This document shows, piece after piece, positions 33,201-39,163 of a stretch of DNA of 64,000 nucleotides (position 1 is the first letter of the stretch; the number at the start of each line of letters is the position of its first letter). The notes under the pieces were generated by a model. The model made no database searches and was not told where the DNA came from. It was given only the letters and a program-made list of their open reading frames with translations. The stretch lies in the NCBI RefSeq assembly GCF_932526225.1, contig NC_064038.1, positions 7,811,070 through 7,875,069 on the forward strand. The letters are read 5' to 3'. The stretch comes from Nematostella vectensis (Eukaryota > Cnidaria > Anthozoa > Actiniaria > Edwardsiidae). Made by a program: the position numbers and the translations under genes.

Positions 33201-35395
33201 TCCTTATTTAAATTTAAAGCCAAAATAAGCACGAAAATGGCTGCGCCCATCGCGCGAAAGAGCGACGAAAAAATAAAATATTTCAATGAAAAGATGAGCA
33301 ACCACGCTCACCTCGTAAGTGCCGCTATCGTTAAGCGGGACACAGCCATATCTCCATTGGTTCCCTTGGTTACCATAGCGACTCCACAGTCTGGTATAGT
33401 TTCCATGACTACCGTTTTTGTACACAGATAGAGTCTCTATCCCACTGCCATACATGTGGTAATAGAACGTCATTGCCACGTGACCAACGAGGGGAGGACT
33501 GACGAGCCTCGCTTTCATGTCGTAAACGTTAGGGTTTGAAGATTCGATATAGATATAGAATCCTTTTCCTTAAAAAAAAGAATTCTTTTAATTCGTGAAT
33601 GCAAGCTCTAAATGAGTTTTTAGTGTGTGGCAAATGTATTCACCAGGGAGGATTCCTAAAAAGCAAGTTAACGCTAACTCAGGGATGAATGCCTCTTTTA
33701 TCCAATCAAATATCGAGATTTCATCCCTGGGTTATCGCTAACATGCTTTCCAGGAATCAGCCCCAAATCATTGAGTGGGAAAACTAGAAAGACTACAGGC
33801 AAGCTGTAGGAAAACTAGATGGTATGCGTAGGCGTGGTGTAGACAAGGTATGAATCAACACAAGGTTGAAAAGGTATGTTAAACGCCTCTGTGAAACAGA
33901 ACGCAACCTCTGTTTCACAGAGGCGTTTAACATACCTTTTCAACCTTGTGTTGATTCATACCAAATCATTAAAGCCGGTTTATTAAACGCCTCACTAAAA
34001 TAGTAACAAAAGCCGCTTTAAATAGAAGGATTTGAATTAAAGAAATAGCCAATCGTAAAATACACAGCCTTGCCCTTTGTGTTCTGTTCGGAACTCTTGT
34101 GAATCAACCACAGGAATCCCGATGAGACTTCAAATGCCTGGGTTGCATATGTCGTTAAAGTAACTGCTTTTTCCAAACGCAAATAGACTTCTGCAGAACT
34201 CGTTTGCAAGGCCTTACAGCCAAATTCGTTGTTGTGCGAATCCAACATCCTTGTCTCGTTTGGGAATAGTGCGTAATCGGACACAAACTTTGGGGGCGGT
34301 CTGTCTTGTTTTGATTGTTTGGTTTGATTGACTACGCGCTATTCCCAAACGAAGAAAGGAATTTTAGATTCTGGGAGGTCGCGCAACAACGAATTTAGCT
34401 GTAAGCTTCGCTGACATAGCCAGTCATTTGTGCATAAGCGCCGGAGATGGATAAGCACCGCGCTGCGGAGTAAATGGCAAGCCTCTCTTTACCAGAGTGG
34501 TCCGTATCTGGTCCTGTATTGGAGCTCGAAGTTCTGCCTCTTCTTAATATCCACTTGAAATAGTTTGCATTCTTCCACCCACAAAGGGTATTGTGGTCGA
34601 ATTTGCAGTCTCCTGGAGATAATAGCAATGCCAATTTTAGTGATTTTTAAAAAATAAAAAAATTAAGAACATGGGACGGGAACATCTTTCTTTTTTTAAC
34701 TTGTAATAATAAGTTGCATTCGCCTATTTTAAATAAGAATGCACTCGAAAATACAATCCATGTACCCGCAGTGTTTTAAATAAGAATGCACTCAAAAATG
34801 CAATCCATGTACCCGCAGTGTTTTAAATAAGAATGCACTCAAAAATGCAATCCATGTACCCGCAGTGTTTTAAATAAGAATGCACTCGAAAATACAATCC
34901 ATGTACCCGCAGTGTTTTAAATAAGAATGCACTTAAGAATCCATATGTACAGGGACCGCGGAACCGGTATTGCCGGTATTGCCCGAGCAATACCAGAAAT
35001 CGGCGAGAGGAAAGACATACATGGCCGCCGCGGCTCCGCGGTCAGTTATGGCCAAAGAGTTGGCAATACCAAGATCACGCCCGCTCCGCGGGCCCTGATG
35101 TACCTGTAATAATCTATTTTGCAAAGCCTTGACGTTCTTGTTTACTAGTGACATCCGCAAAACATTTACGTTTAGCATAAAGTTTTTTTATCCTGTCATA
35201 GTTACTTTTATCGCTTCAGCGCGGACAGATATACTCAATGCCAAATATTACCAATTAGTATAGCTTTATTTGTGCTTAGTTATCCTCGCACTCTGATTGG
35301 TTAACTTTACCTGGATGTTGTGGAGAGGGGCTGGTTGCCACACAGCCTACTGCTAGCGTGACCATAACTTGCGTGACCATCAACAGGGCCCGCAT
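61..35395 (-). CDS. Giant LGR-type GPCR with lectin/MAM/LDLa/CUB ectodomain (3' end off window)
   Basis: A 56-exon gene predicted by eye from GT-AG splice sites. Summed exon length is 9,591 nt, exactly 3,197 codons, with no stop from the ATG at 35395 to the donor after TM1 at position 60. Nearly all domain borders are phase-1 introns, as in shuffled extracellular modules. Approximate residues: signal peptide 1-28, MAM1-3 29-520, module A 521-646, CTLD 647-774, LamG 775-988, CTLD 989-1121, F-lectin 1122-1253, PA14 1254-1432, module B 1433-1540, MAM4 1541-1690, LDLa 1691-1833, MAM5-6 1834-2163, weak stretch 2164-2258, GW module 2259-2422, MAM7 split by pentraxin 2423-2801, CUB 2802-2916, LRRNT and LRRs 2917-3127, hinge and TM1 3128-3197. 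Probable role: cell-surface receptor, ligand unknown. Known relatives with LDLa, LRR and 7TM are the relaxin receptors and mollusc GRL101; this ectodomain is far larger. Three splice choices (donors near 9834, 10094 and 12658) were picked to keep phase. Two adjacent genes remain possible, but I see no internal stop, terminal exon or second signal peptide. Confidence 0.75.
647..2262 (-). CDS. Seven 72-bp leucine-rich repeat exons
   Basis: Exons in N to C order: 2191-2262, 1942-2013, 1447-1518, 1308-1379, 933-1004, 790-861, 647-718. Each is exactly 72 bp, phase 2, and encodes one 24-residue repeat of the form LxLxxNxLxxLxxxxFxxLxxL (for example LRQNKLTKLTDSTFQGLGSL). The one-repeat-per-72-bp-exon layout is typical of LGR genes. 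The repeats form the hormone-binding horseshoe in LGRs. Confidence 0.93.
2696..2825 (-). CDS. LRRNT cap
   Basis: 130-bp exon encoding CPSGCRCTD and ILVEGEKLLAIPSPLP, the Cys-rich N-terminal cap of extracellular LRR arrays. It ends with two bases (CT), the phase used by all following LRR exons. The usual second Cys pair is partly replaced (ILVEG rather than CxG). Confidence 0.85.
3288..3632 (-). CDS. CUB domain
   Basis: One 345-bp exon, phase 1 on both sides. It shows SGNLTSPYYPGYY, CHIHAPPGHVIRIYFTDF, DNVVVYDGADVTS, LLGRYCG and the closing NDVTIVFSSDENFVHRGFSL, a complete CUB order. It joins MAM7 and LRRNT in frame (C|GG gives the Arg before CPSGC). Confidence 0.9.
3633..5330 (-). other. Introns around the last MAM7 exon, no other feature
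   Basis: Apart from the 106-bp exon 4047-4152 this AT-rich stretch shows no coding exon, repeat array or hairpin that I can support. The adjacent intron 2826-3287 is likewise empty. Confidence 0.5.
4047..7531 (-). CDS. MAM domain 7, interrupted by a pentraxin domain (exons 7370-7531; 5331-5614, 4047-4152)
   Basis: Exon 7370-7531 has a MAM-type start, CDKSLPWCGW followed by a Trp. Its continuation lies after the three pentraxin exons: 5331-5614 gives FVLLSKFKTASP, CLTFRYMMRGDGA and the EWNYGEVPISS strand; 4047-4152 gives FFGGE...YVALTGISVVEGLC, the MAM end. In the other MAM copies the first two exons are adjacent and joined in phase 1. Here the same phase-1 junction holds the pentraxin cassette, whose outer introns are also phase 1. 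Confidence 0.65.
5844..6976 (-). CDS. Pentraxin domain (exons 6757-6976, 6443-6579, 5844-6071)
   Basis: The order is: YFTLCFWLRT strand; then the diagnostic NSWHLVCVEWF and VKLYIDGEEE; then LNVWSSPLFS...IKSMSIGCGQ with a following W, the pentraxin C-terminus. Phases are 1, 2, 1, 1. Pentraxins bind phosphocholine or sugars with calcium. The classical HxCxS/TWxS signature appears only in part (H-L-V-C-V-E-W). Confidence 0.85.
7613..8371 (-). CDS. 'GW..G.AF' extracellular module (exons 8172-8371, 7613-7904)
   Basis: Two exons joined in phase 0. The first shows GTLLGWTRIGGSAFDNQPT, then RGEG and WWISTYEDRP. The second shows STISFLIGGGCDIDVVRVEL, a TWNVTQF segment and the end GYINFDDL. I recall this pattern from proteins of marine invertebrates and fish and from some bacterial glycosidase ancillary regions; it is probably a beta-sandwich. 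I cannot give a precise family name. Confidence 0.6.
8641..10228 (-). CDS. Poorly defined exons between MAM6 and the GW module (10094-10228, 9835-9911, 8641-8713)
   Basis: Three short exons keep the frame. One has CPKYLPFLPR then GRIILHEQEFFCVWL, which recalls the start of a CUB domain; the next has SSITFWLESPAV...GGKLR; the third has LCTCKSNNYSS. Donors (gtgttt, gtgaaa) are weak and were chosen by phase. The set may be a degraded CUB-like domain, or the exon borders may be wrong. Confidence 0.35.
8714..9834 (-). other. Intron with a possible dead insertion
   Basis: No exon in phase was found. Around 9145-9480 the base composition is less AT-rich and the minus strand reads as broken peptide segments with several stops, perhaps an old retroelement or processed fragment. 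I could not identify it. Confidence 0.35.
10429..11120 (-). CDS. MAM domain 6 (exons 11034-11120, 10682-10965, 10429-10558)
   Basis: CYFEGGKCDW starts the domain. The second exon has KSLSSP, CLRFWYYIQ and LQVYFKDNAE, then NEWIFVQRP. The last exon ends FVDDVSFLKDTC. The middle exon is about 30 bp longer than in its sister MAM domains. Splice phases agree (1, 1, 0, 1). Confidence 0.85.
11275..11403. repeat. Hairpin (inverted-repeat) element in intron
   Basis: Two near-complementary arms of about 55 bp (left from 11275, right to 11403) around a short loop with AATAAGACTTCTTCAGGGCA. A fragment sharing the ...CAGG...AAAAAC..ACCAG... layout may occur near 26050. Probably a miniature non-autonomous element. 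Confidence 0.6.
11673..12457 (-). CDS. MAM domain 5 (exons 12320-12457, 11934-12184, 11673-11772)
   Basis: CYFDTGFCGLDHSADDDFHW begins the domain. The central exon carries YVYIEASGRKRGD, VCLQFWYHMYG and a W-containing strand. The end is GDIAVDDVSMILTSC. Phases are 1, 1, 0, 1. The typical CGW is replaced by CGL. Confidence 0.87.
12658..13530 (-). CDS. Three LDL-receptor class A repeats plus a Cys-rich exon (exons 13309-13530, 13012-13125, 12658-12750)
   Basis: The first exon encodes two LDLa repeats: CGSGEFQCDNGKCI...DGSDETRC and CPSNMFLCPSGECI...DCTDNTDEKNC, both with the acidic calcium cage. The second encodes a third, more divergent repeat (FCSGDFQCVQGSCI) lacking a clear SDE cage. The third exon is short and Cys-rich (CSLDNLACTV...RRC) without an assigned fold; its donor gtacgt was chosen to keep phase. 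LDLa next to LRR-7TM is the hallmark of relaxin receptors and GRL101, but here they are separated by over 1,000 residues. Confidence 0.85.
13865..14471 (-). CDS. MAM domain 4 (exons 14382-14471, 14052-14302, 13865-13973)
   Basis: CLFKKDFCGW starts the domain. The middle exon has HIYIDDQEQG, VCLQFRYRMSG and a WEIQGFHGNSW segment. The last exon ends GSRAIAIANVSIT...C. Phases 1, 1, 0, 1 match the other MAM copies. The usual IDDI near the end is changed to IANV. Confidence 0.85.
14612..14836. repeat. Hairpin element, ~100-bp arms
   Basis: The left arm TAGAGAGCTTAAGCAAGTCA... pairs with the right arm ending ...TGACTTGCTTAAGCTCTCTA. The arms contain matching ACGGCGTTGACGTCCGTGAC segments. It lies in the intron between module B and MAM4. 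A run of twelve Gs follows near 14863. Confidence 0.75.
15073..15700 (-). CDS. Unassigned extracellular module B (exons 15623-15700, 15366-15541, 15073-15142)
   Basis: Three exons (phases 1, 1, 0, 1) encode about 108 residues with strand-like segments (RILSVHFGNSN, FLQLSIHVFD) and Cys at FEFCCEGVFCPP and MLCKK. It could be an immunoglobulin-like or other beta-sandwich fold that follows PA14, but I do not recognise it. A perfect-looking hairpin element (15209-15343) lies in the intron between its last two exons. Confidence 0.55.
15209..15343. repeat. Near-perfect hairpin, ~62-bp arms
   Basis: Arms meet at CTTCTGCTGCAGAAG. The left arm begins TTAAGGAGATTCGATACAG and the right arm ends CTGTATCGAATCTTCTTAA. 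The TTAA at both tips may be a target duplication. Little divergence between arms. Confidence 0.75.
16007..17233 (-). CDS. PA14 domain (exons 17040-17233, 16478-16644, 16007-16182)
   Basis: Three exons give the full PA14 order. GVLRDVWYNT and SRNLKENKVF open it, the NYVQRLTTILL strand follows, then SGNYTFNIICDDMCELWIS, the most diagnostic PA14 strand pair, then KFTVFMAQAYGDDYLRVG and the terminal ERPI. PA14 is a beta-barrel glycan-binding or adhesion module, also found in fibrocystin. Phases are 1, 0, 2, 1. The first exon lies just left of the transposon insertion at 17482. Confidence 0.85.
17482..18034. repeat. Left terminal inverted repeat of the TTAA transposon
   Basis: Complement of 22744-23297. 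By eye differences are few (for example an Ile/Val codon change in the shared reading frame MIFRLFVTTT...). That shared frame is a by-product of the repeat and is not taken as a gene. Confidence 0.85.
18625..21850 (-). pseudogene. Transposon-encoded multi-exon protein, probably inactive
   Basis: Exon-like blocks: 21640-21850 (CGFSSHAEGPCG); 21316-21570 (LTVCPRHRDSYGIRYRC, LVPVGS); 21106-21214 (GICRRCRGEL); near 20724-20880 (Ser/Thr-rich); 19393-20574 (LPYGQRHLRLTDG, RRSLQGLDYIAADGAKSFDD); 18625-19350 (LPQGWAIKGSKKTVRF, QKAFLDEMFDRGQETG, LTPGQVQAFFSR). I recall this protein family as widespread in cnidarian and other invertebrate genomes, where a long central region with a DWAMKF-type motif separates the last two blocks. 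Here they almost abut, so that region seems deleted. A run of A's near 21542-21549 breaks phase between the first two blocks. Confidence 0.6.
22744..23297. repeat. Right terminal inverted repeat of the TTAA transposon
   Basis: Mirror copy of the left repeat, from GGCATTTGTTTATAATTAGG to ...GAGACGGCTGGTC, then TTAA. The stretch 21851-22743 inside the element shows no supported gene. Confidence 0.85.
23324..24590. repeat. Dispersed repeat, copy 1 (full-length-like)
   Basis: Begins AAAGAAGGCCAATCACGCCG directly right of the transposon. Its left 240 bp recurs at 40891-41125. Its left ~120 bp plus its right part in inverted orientation recur at 39164-39705. The right end contains CTCACTCTGTTTTGACCAAT. 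No convincing protein is encoded. Probably a non-autonomous DNA element. Confidence 0.65.
24629..25362 (-). CDS. F-type lectin (fucolectin/tachylectin-4-like) domain (exons 25253-25362, 24629-24914)
   Basis: The first exon has NIAHARKTSSSRSI...YAVDG, the family's N-A...QSS...AVDG start. The second has PYLTVQMDPNEYLYKVEL, a DCC pair, a CGERL segment and the closing AKYLTIRLSG...LVICE. F-type lectins usually bind fucose through a His and two Arg; I did not identify a clear triad. The phase-1 end joins across a 7.4-kb intron that houses the transposon. Confidence 0.8.
25594..25992 (-). CDS. C-type lectin-like domain 2
   Basis: Single-exon CTLD: CPAGFTLLRGLC, the SFGEAAKDC helix, the FYLGLVLEGDARWLDG core, KLCGII and the terminal GVVCRR. 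Canonical EPN/WND residues are not seen, so calcium-dependent sugar binding is uncertain. Phase 1 at both ends, a symmetric cassette like CTLD1. Confidence 0.85.
26000..26743 (-). other. Intron between CTLD2 and LamG exons
   Basis: AT-rich, no exon. A stretch near 26045-26115 (AATACAAAAAGCTGG, CTTTTTCAGG) resembles the arms of the hairpin at 11275-11403, possibly a fragment of the same family. Confidence 0.35.
26744..27385 (-). CDS. LamG-like jelly-roll (concanavalin-type) domain
   Basis: One 642-bp exon of 214 codons. It contains YFRGISSSYVEIPNDGGLDV, then a SITMLAWVYP strand, a central GVYLWIVRGR, a WNYIGASYDYDTGEVRIW strand and the closing RIGATRG...FQGRVSCVQFYDKAL. These are landmarks of the Laminin_G_3 family. 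The domain binds glycans or proteins in many extracellular proteins. Phase 1 on both sides. Confidence 0.85.
27798..28091 (-). repeat. Three tandem copies of an exon-end/splice-donor segment (~97 bp)
   Basis: Units start at 27798, 27897 and 27994 and are almost identical. Each contains the last 35 nt of the CTLD1 exon (encoding KHHFICQDIT) and its donor. Donor copies (complement of ACTCAC) are at 28050-28055 (the functional one), 27953-27958 and 27856-27861. The copies nearer the transcript 3' side are intronic decoys. Confidence 0.9.
28056..28439 (-). CDS. C-type lectin-like domain 1
   Basis: Single-exon CTLD with the CPPGW start, NSCLFF, WESALVRC, a WRW-type core, a paired Cys (KKCGTLV) and the terminal FICQD. 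The usual EPN/QPD and WND calcium-binding sugar motifs are not evident, so classical Ca-dependent sugar binding is doubtful. The 3' end of the exon and its donor are tandemly duplicated into the intron (see 27798-28091). Confidence 0.85.
28947..29648 (-). CDS. Unassigned extracellular module A (exons 29554-29648, 28947-29229)
   Basis: Two exons encode about 126 residues joined in phase 0, bounded by phase-1 introns. The sequence has alternating hydrophobics (VWTFRLMSDAQRVFID), a CC pair and several N-glycosylation sequons (for example NSS and NKT). The first exon loosely resembles part of a PA14 or jelly-roll fold, but I cannot assign it. The donor at 28946 (gtgaga) joins in phase to the acceptor before CTLD1. 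Confidence 0.55.
30091..31159 (-). CDS. MAM domain 3 (rest of 30998-31235, then 30351-30607, 30091-30181)
   Basis: The domain begins with CTFDVTPNSSVLCGW, continues with YYIYIES, LISPSLTGAWCMSFYFHMYG and NQGNQW, and ends with SIDDFSFSPGFC. The central exon resembles that of MAM1 closely (same FYxHMYG and GNQGNQWR landmarks), suggesting tandem exon duplication. Phases are 1, 0, 1. Confidence 0.85.
31160..32851 (-). CDS. MAM domain 2 (exons 32723-32851, 32169-32308, 31449-31571, start of 30998-31235)
   Basis: The N-terminal half shows CSFDGDFCGW. The second exon has TLISPSTSGQRCITFYYHSH and the third YEWRFVAVNLSHHFPYQ. The end, GSAIDEVKLLDGAC, is fused in one exon with the beginning of MAM3. 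Unlike MAM1 and MAM3, the central part is split by an extra phase-0 intron after LQ. The donor gtcagt at 32168 is weak but keeps frame. Confidence 0.8.
32948..34612 (-). CDS. MAM domain 1 (exons 34493-34612, 33312-33568, 32948-33068)
   Basis: The first exon has the N-terminal MAM signature CKFDHNTLCGW followed by a Trp. The second has the central segment with FYIYIES, a conserved LVSPPL and the FYYHMYG core, plus NQGNQW. The third carries the terminal TALDDIKF and a Cys. MAM is an adhesion domain of meprin, A5 (neuropilin) and receptor phosphatase mu. Phases are 1, 1, 0, 1. The 0.9-kb intron between exons 1 and 2 of the domain holds three hairpin elements. Confidence 0.85.
33650..33760. repeat. 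Imperfect hairpin element in MAM1 intron
   Basis: Left arm GATTCCTAAAAAGCAAGTTA... with CTCAGGGATGAA pairs with TTCATCCCTGGGTTATCGCT...TTTCCAGGAATC. Several mismatches, so older than its neighbour at 33847. Confidence 0.6.
33847..33962. repeat. Near-perfect hairpin element in MAM1 intron
   Basis: Left arm GGTATGAATCAACACAAGG... and right arm ...CCTTGTGTTGATTCATACC, about 54 bp each, loop ACGCAACC. Arms look identical by eye, so recently inserted. Confidence 0.8.
34207..34410. repeat. Inverted repeat overlapping an exon-like frame in MAM1 intron
   Basis: CTTACAGCCAAATTCGTTGT (left) pairs with ACAACGAATTTAGCTGTAAG (right); a second pair is CGTTTGGGAATAGTGCGTA with TACGCGCTATTCCCAAACG. The left arm lies in the unexplained minus-strand frame 34018-34284. 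Confidence 0.55.
34728..34944. repeat. 47-bp tandem repeat, about 4.6 copies
   Basis: Unit begins TTTTAAATAAGAATGCACTC and ends CCATGTACCCGCAGTG. Copies alternate between CGAAAATACAA and CAAAAATGCAA, so higher-order duplication of two units is possible. It lies in intron 1 of the receptor gene. A GC-rich stretch (34950-35100) with CCGCGG palindromes follows. Confidence 0.9.
35311..35395 (-). CDS. Exon 1: signal peptide of the giant receptor
   Basis: The ATG at 35395-35393 opens a 28-codon exon. It starts MRALLMVTQVMVTLAVGCVA, a hydrophobic stretch ending in small residues, typical of a secretory signal peptide with cleavage near residues 20-22. The donor is CCAG|gtaaag. Phase 1 joins to the MAM1 exon at 34612 to give ...PGDCKF. 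No TATA box is evident upstream, and a 5' UTR exon could lie further right. Confidence 0.7.
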
Positions 35396-36090
35396 CCTCG
35401 GCCTGAAGCATGAATACTTCATTTAAGTTAATCACAACAAACATTATTATCATTACTAACATTTTGCTTACGCAACTCAAGTCTGGTCGCCTCAGGTAAT
35501 CGAGCCAAATTCTAGTCTTAATATTATTCAAAAACGCGCATTAGACTACGGTCTATCCGTGTATTCCTAAGATCTGATGGAGTGGGCCTCTTTTGCGTGC
35601 ATGCAGTAAAATCATAAAGCTATGGAGCCTAATTAAATCCCTATTAAAATATATTTGATGAAATTTGTGTTATTAAAATTTCGACGTAATTTACCATTTT
35701 ATCTGTAATTAATCGATGCTAAGTATTCTTTTTATTCTGATGATCTGAATTTGAAATTGTCCGGGAACCAGAAAAAAGACAGTGAAAAAATACCGAAATT
35801 ATTTAGATATTGAGTGGATTGCCATATCTGGTAAATAACATTTTTTAAGATTCTCCGAGCTTCATTTTAACACCAGTTGTGTTATCTTTTTTCATTTTTC
35901 GTAGCAATTTTACGTACGTCATTAAATTCTTCAAACCTCTCTCTTAGTTATAACAAGTTCTATAATATCAACGAAATTTCCAATCTATCAACAGTTCTTT
36001 GAGAACTACAATCTACAACAAATTTCTTTTATAAACAGTTGAGGACTAATCTACAACACTACTCATCATAAACAGTTATTATGAGAACTA
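35396..36090. other. Intergenic, upstream of the receptor gene
   Basis: Presumed promoter region of the minus-strand receptor. AT-rich; no TATA box, CpG cluster or repeat that I can support. Confidence 0.4.
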
Positions 36091-36099
36091 ATAAAATGT

Positions 36100-37380
36100 C
36101 AGCTGCGTCGGCGAATGTCCATCCTGACCTGAGGCGGAGTACTCCTTACAAATTCAAGGACACTCGCTTTGGACAATTCATCAGACCTAACAGAAATTTC
36201 TTTGCCGAGGAGCTATCTGATTGAAGGCTGCACTATCAGACCGCTTGTAAGTCTAATCACAATTGCTGTCTAATCAAAGTCTAACCAAATCCTGCGATGT
36301 CCATACACTAGTGCGCCTAAATCATACAACTCCTTCAAGACCCACCAGGATCGGCTGCACTCTTTGAAAATGTTCCGGCGCTGAAGTTATTCCAAATCTA
36401 AGAAAATCTTTCAAAGGGGGAATAAACGTTGCCCCAGCTCTATCTGGTAAAAAAAAACAGTTTTGCTCCACTTATCTGAGCAAAAAAAAAAACCGACATA
36501 GACTCAGCACAACTACCATCGGCACCAGCCATTAGGCTGATCTACTTTGGCAATGCAATTCGTCGGTGTTTAGACAGCATCAAGTTTTCCTAGTCCTCCA
36601 AAGCTTGGAATGCTTTGTGTGCACGTGGTCTTTGCATGCACTTTCATCGGAGTGTACCACTTCTACCAACAGCAGGGCTTCAAAGGCTGGTCTTCTCAAT
36701 GGTGCAGATATCAAGTTCTTTGGCTTTTAAACGTTGAGCTTCGGCCCATCAGGTCCATTCTATGATTTCTTTGTGTAATAAGGTGTAACTTCAAAAGGAG
36801 TACCTTGGGAATAACTGAGACACCAGTAACTGATGTCAAGTCTGAATTAGTGACATTAGTGCCATCACATTTCCATGAGTGTACTTGTGATTCAACGATT
36901 TCCTCAGTGGCCAGAGCACCAAGGAAATGGTCCACATCTCCGTCATTTACTTTTCATCTAAAGCAAGCATACGGCTTGGAAGTGACTTCCTTTTTACACT
37001 AACACAGGTTGCATTTTCGATGGACTTTCATTGGGGTCTCTCATTAACTAGGCCAACCACAAATCGGTCACGAATCATTTCGTCATGCAGCTGATCTCAA
37101 GTCCGTGTTGCAGTTGGCGCACACACATCGCTCGCGTATCCCAAATCTTCTAGCGTCAGTGTCGAAGTTGCGTAGAGTGTTTTGTCGTAGAAACCCCAGC
37201 ATTCGATATATCTTGGATACAGCAATTGAGGACTGTTTGGACCATTTGTGGTCCTTGGTGACCATCGTTTGTGCTTCCTGAAGCAAAACGGAAGCGCTCG
37301 GAAAGCTTATCCAATTGATCCACACGGAAGGATTCGAAAGTTGAATTCTTCAGGACCCTCATCCCTCAGGCATCCTTTAT
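36100..37380 (-). pseudogene. Decayed Ty3/Gypsy retrotransposon fragment
   Basis: On the minus strand, in broken frames, N to C: a gag-like stretch with DEMIRDRFVVGL (near 37090), a protease-like region (36711-36935, HSWKCDGTNV then SVTGVSVIP where DTGA would be expected), and a reverse-transcriptase piece GITSAPEHFQ...VGLEGVV (near 36350). Stops and frameshifts interrupt all parts, and the fragment is much shorter than a full element. No LTRs seen. Confidence 0.65.
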
Positions 37381-37389
37381 TCTTTAGCT

Positions 37390-38363
37390 AAAATAATCAT
37401 TTCTCGAGCTTTTAAAAATGGCCTCCGCTTCCAGTGCCATGCTATGCCTGATGGTCGAATAAAAAGTAAAGTAAAGTTTCAAATCTTATGAACTAGCTGT
37501 TAAATCCGGCATCTTGTCAACAACACTACAATGGTCTACTTAGAAACAGTGCAAAATATTTTTTGTTCAAAATCCTTTGATGTTTATAAGTATCTCCCGT
37601 CGATTCAGTAATTATTCTATGCGCCTGCGTTAAAAAAAGTTGCTTTGCCAAGTACTTTAAATGGTCATAAGAATCGATGTTTTGAACCAGTGTTTTTTTT
37701 ATGAGTTCACCTATTATATCAGCGAAAAGGGAATGTCCGTTTTCATAAAATGACCTTAATACATACAAGACCCGGTCCGATCAGATCTCATGGATAAACG
37801 GATAAACGGTAGACTGCATCTAAATTTATTCTCCCACTGCCCTTCATCACGTAAACTTGCTACAAGGAAAGGCTTAATTATGTCTCTCAGTTAAATTTTC
37901 CTTAGTTACTGGCATAAACTGTGTTCTGTTATGTGCTTTATCGGCAAGGCATATTTAAATAAAAATGTAAATCTAATTTAATCTAAATCAAATCTCATTT
38001 AATAAAATCTAATGTATCTAAACTTTGGTGAAGTTTCCGTCTTGACAAAAACCACTCATGCGACGTGAGCTGTTCTAGTTATCCTATAGTTGTCACGAGG
38101 AGAATTAAAACTACAACCTCAGAGATCATTTGTTTTTGTTGCCGCCCGTTGTTAAAATCGTTTACTCACGCGCATACACCTATTACAATAAACGTTGTCA
38201 GTGCAAACGGTATGGCGATTGACAAATGCCAGGTCTTCGATCAAAAGGACCTATGTATCCAAAATATTTGCCTCAAATGCATACGACTATCCATTAAATG
38301 CAATTAATATATGGTTCTGACATCGCTTGAGTTTATTTACAACCTTCATTTTTACAAATAATT
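37390..38363. other. Intergenic, no gene seen
   Basis: AT-rich. A segment near 38140-38240 (CAATAAACGTTGTCAGTGCA) resembles an arm of the hairpin element at 38364-38512. Confidence 0.4.
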
Positions 38364-38512
38364 ACTACCCATAAGCGCCTTTCGGTCGTAGAACTGCCTT
38401 TCGCCGTTTGCGCTGACAACCTTTATTGAAATAGGTACAGCTATTTCAATAAATGTTGTCAGTGCAAATGGCGTGTGGCGGTTGCAAAACAAATTGCTGC
38501 TTATGGGTATAA
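38364..38512. repeat. Imperfect hairpin element
   Basis: Arms from CTACCCATAAGC to GCTTATGGGTAT, with the inner match TTTGCGCTGACAACCTTTAT / ATAAATGTTGTCAGTGCAAA around GGTAC. Related fragments flank it at about 38140-38240 and 38590-38670. Confidence 0.65.
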
Positions 38513-39163
38513 TAATCATCAGTAAGAATAAAGATGATTAGTTAACAAATCACATAAATTATTTAAATTTTCCTCCTGTACTGGTGAGCAAAAATATGGC
38601 GAATGGCAGAACTGCTATTTGACAATTGTCATTTGCCGTTGGCGCGGACGTGTTTTGAAAAGACATTTTTGTCTCAGAAGGCACTACTAAAATAAAAATG
38701 CTTGCTTGCTTGCTTGCTGTTGTTGTTGTTATTGTCGTTATTTTGTTGACTTTAACAGCACACTAGCATACACACATTGGCACCAGTCGGGCCAAGACGG
38801 GACGGTAGCACAGCCCGGTCGCAGCTTTAGATCCAACATGGATATAAGCTGTGGTTTAAAGCACTTCGTTCGAGTCGAAGTCGCCCTGCAGTTTATTACC
38901 GATGAAGTTTAACTGAGGCAAACCGGCTATACCATAAAAAACAAGACAGCTGTTCATGGTTGCCGAACTGCACGGGTAATAGACTGTGCAAATGTGTGAA
39001 TGCTAGTGTGCTTTTAAAGTCCATTTATTTTGTCTATGGTGTTCTTGTTCTTTTAAAACAGAAATTGTCATCTACGAATGTATATATTGGCCTTTTTGGT
39101 CCACGAACTTACTGTCAAGTTACTGTCAACAAAATAAGCAATTATTTCTGCTCAGTTTAAATT

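Noticed and set aside
34728-34944. CRISPR-like direct repeats
   Set aside because: The 47-bp units are contiguous with no spacers, and the sequence is clearly eukaryotic; an ordinary tandem repeat.
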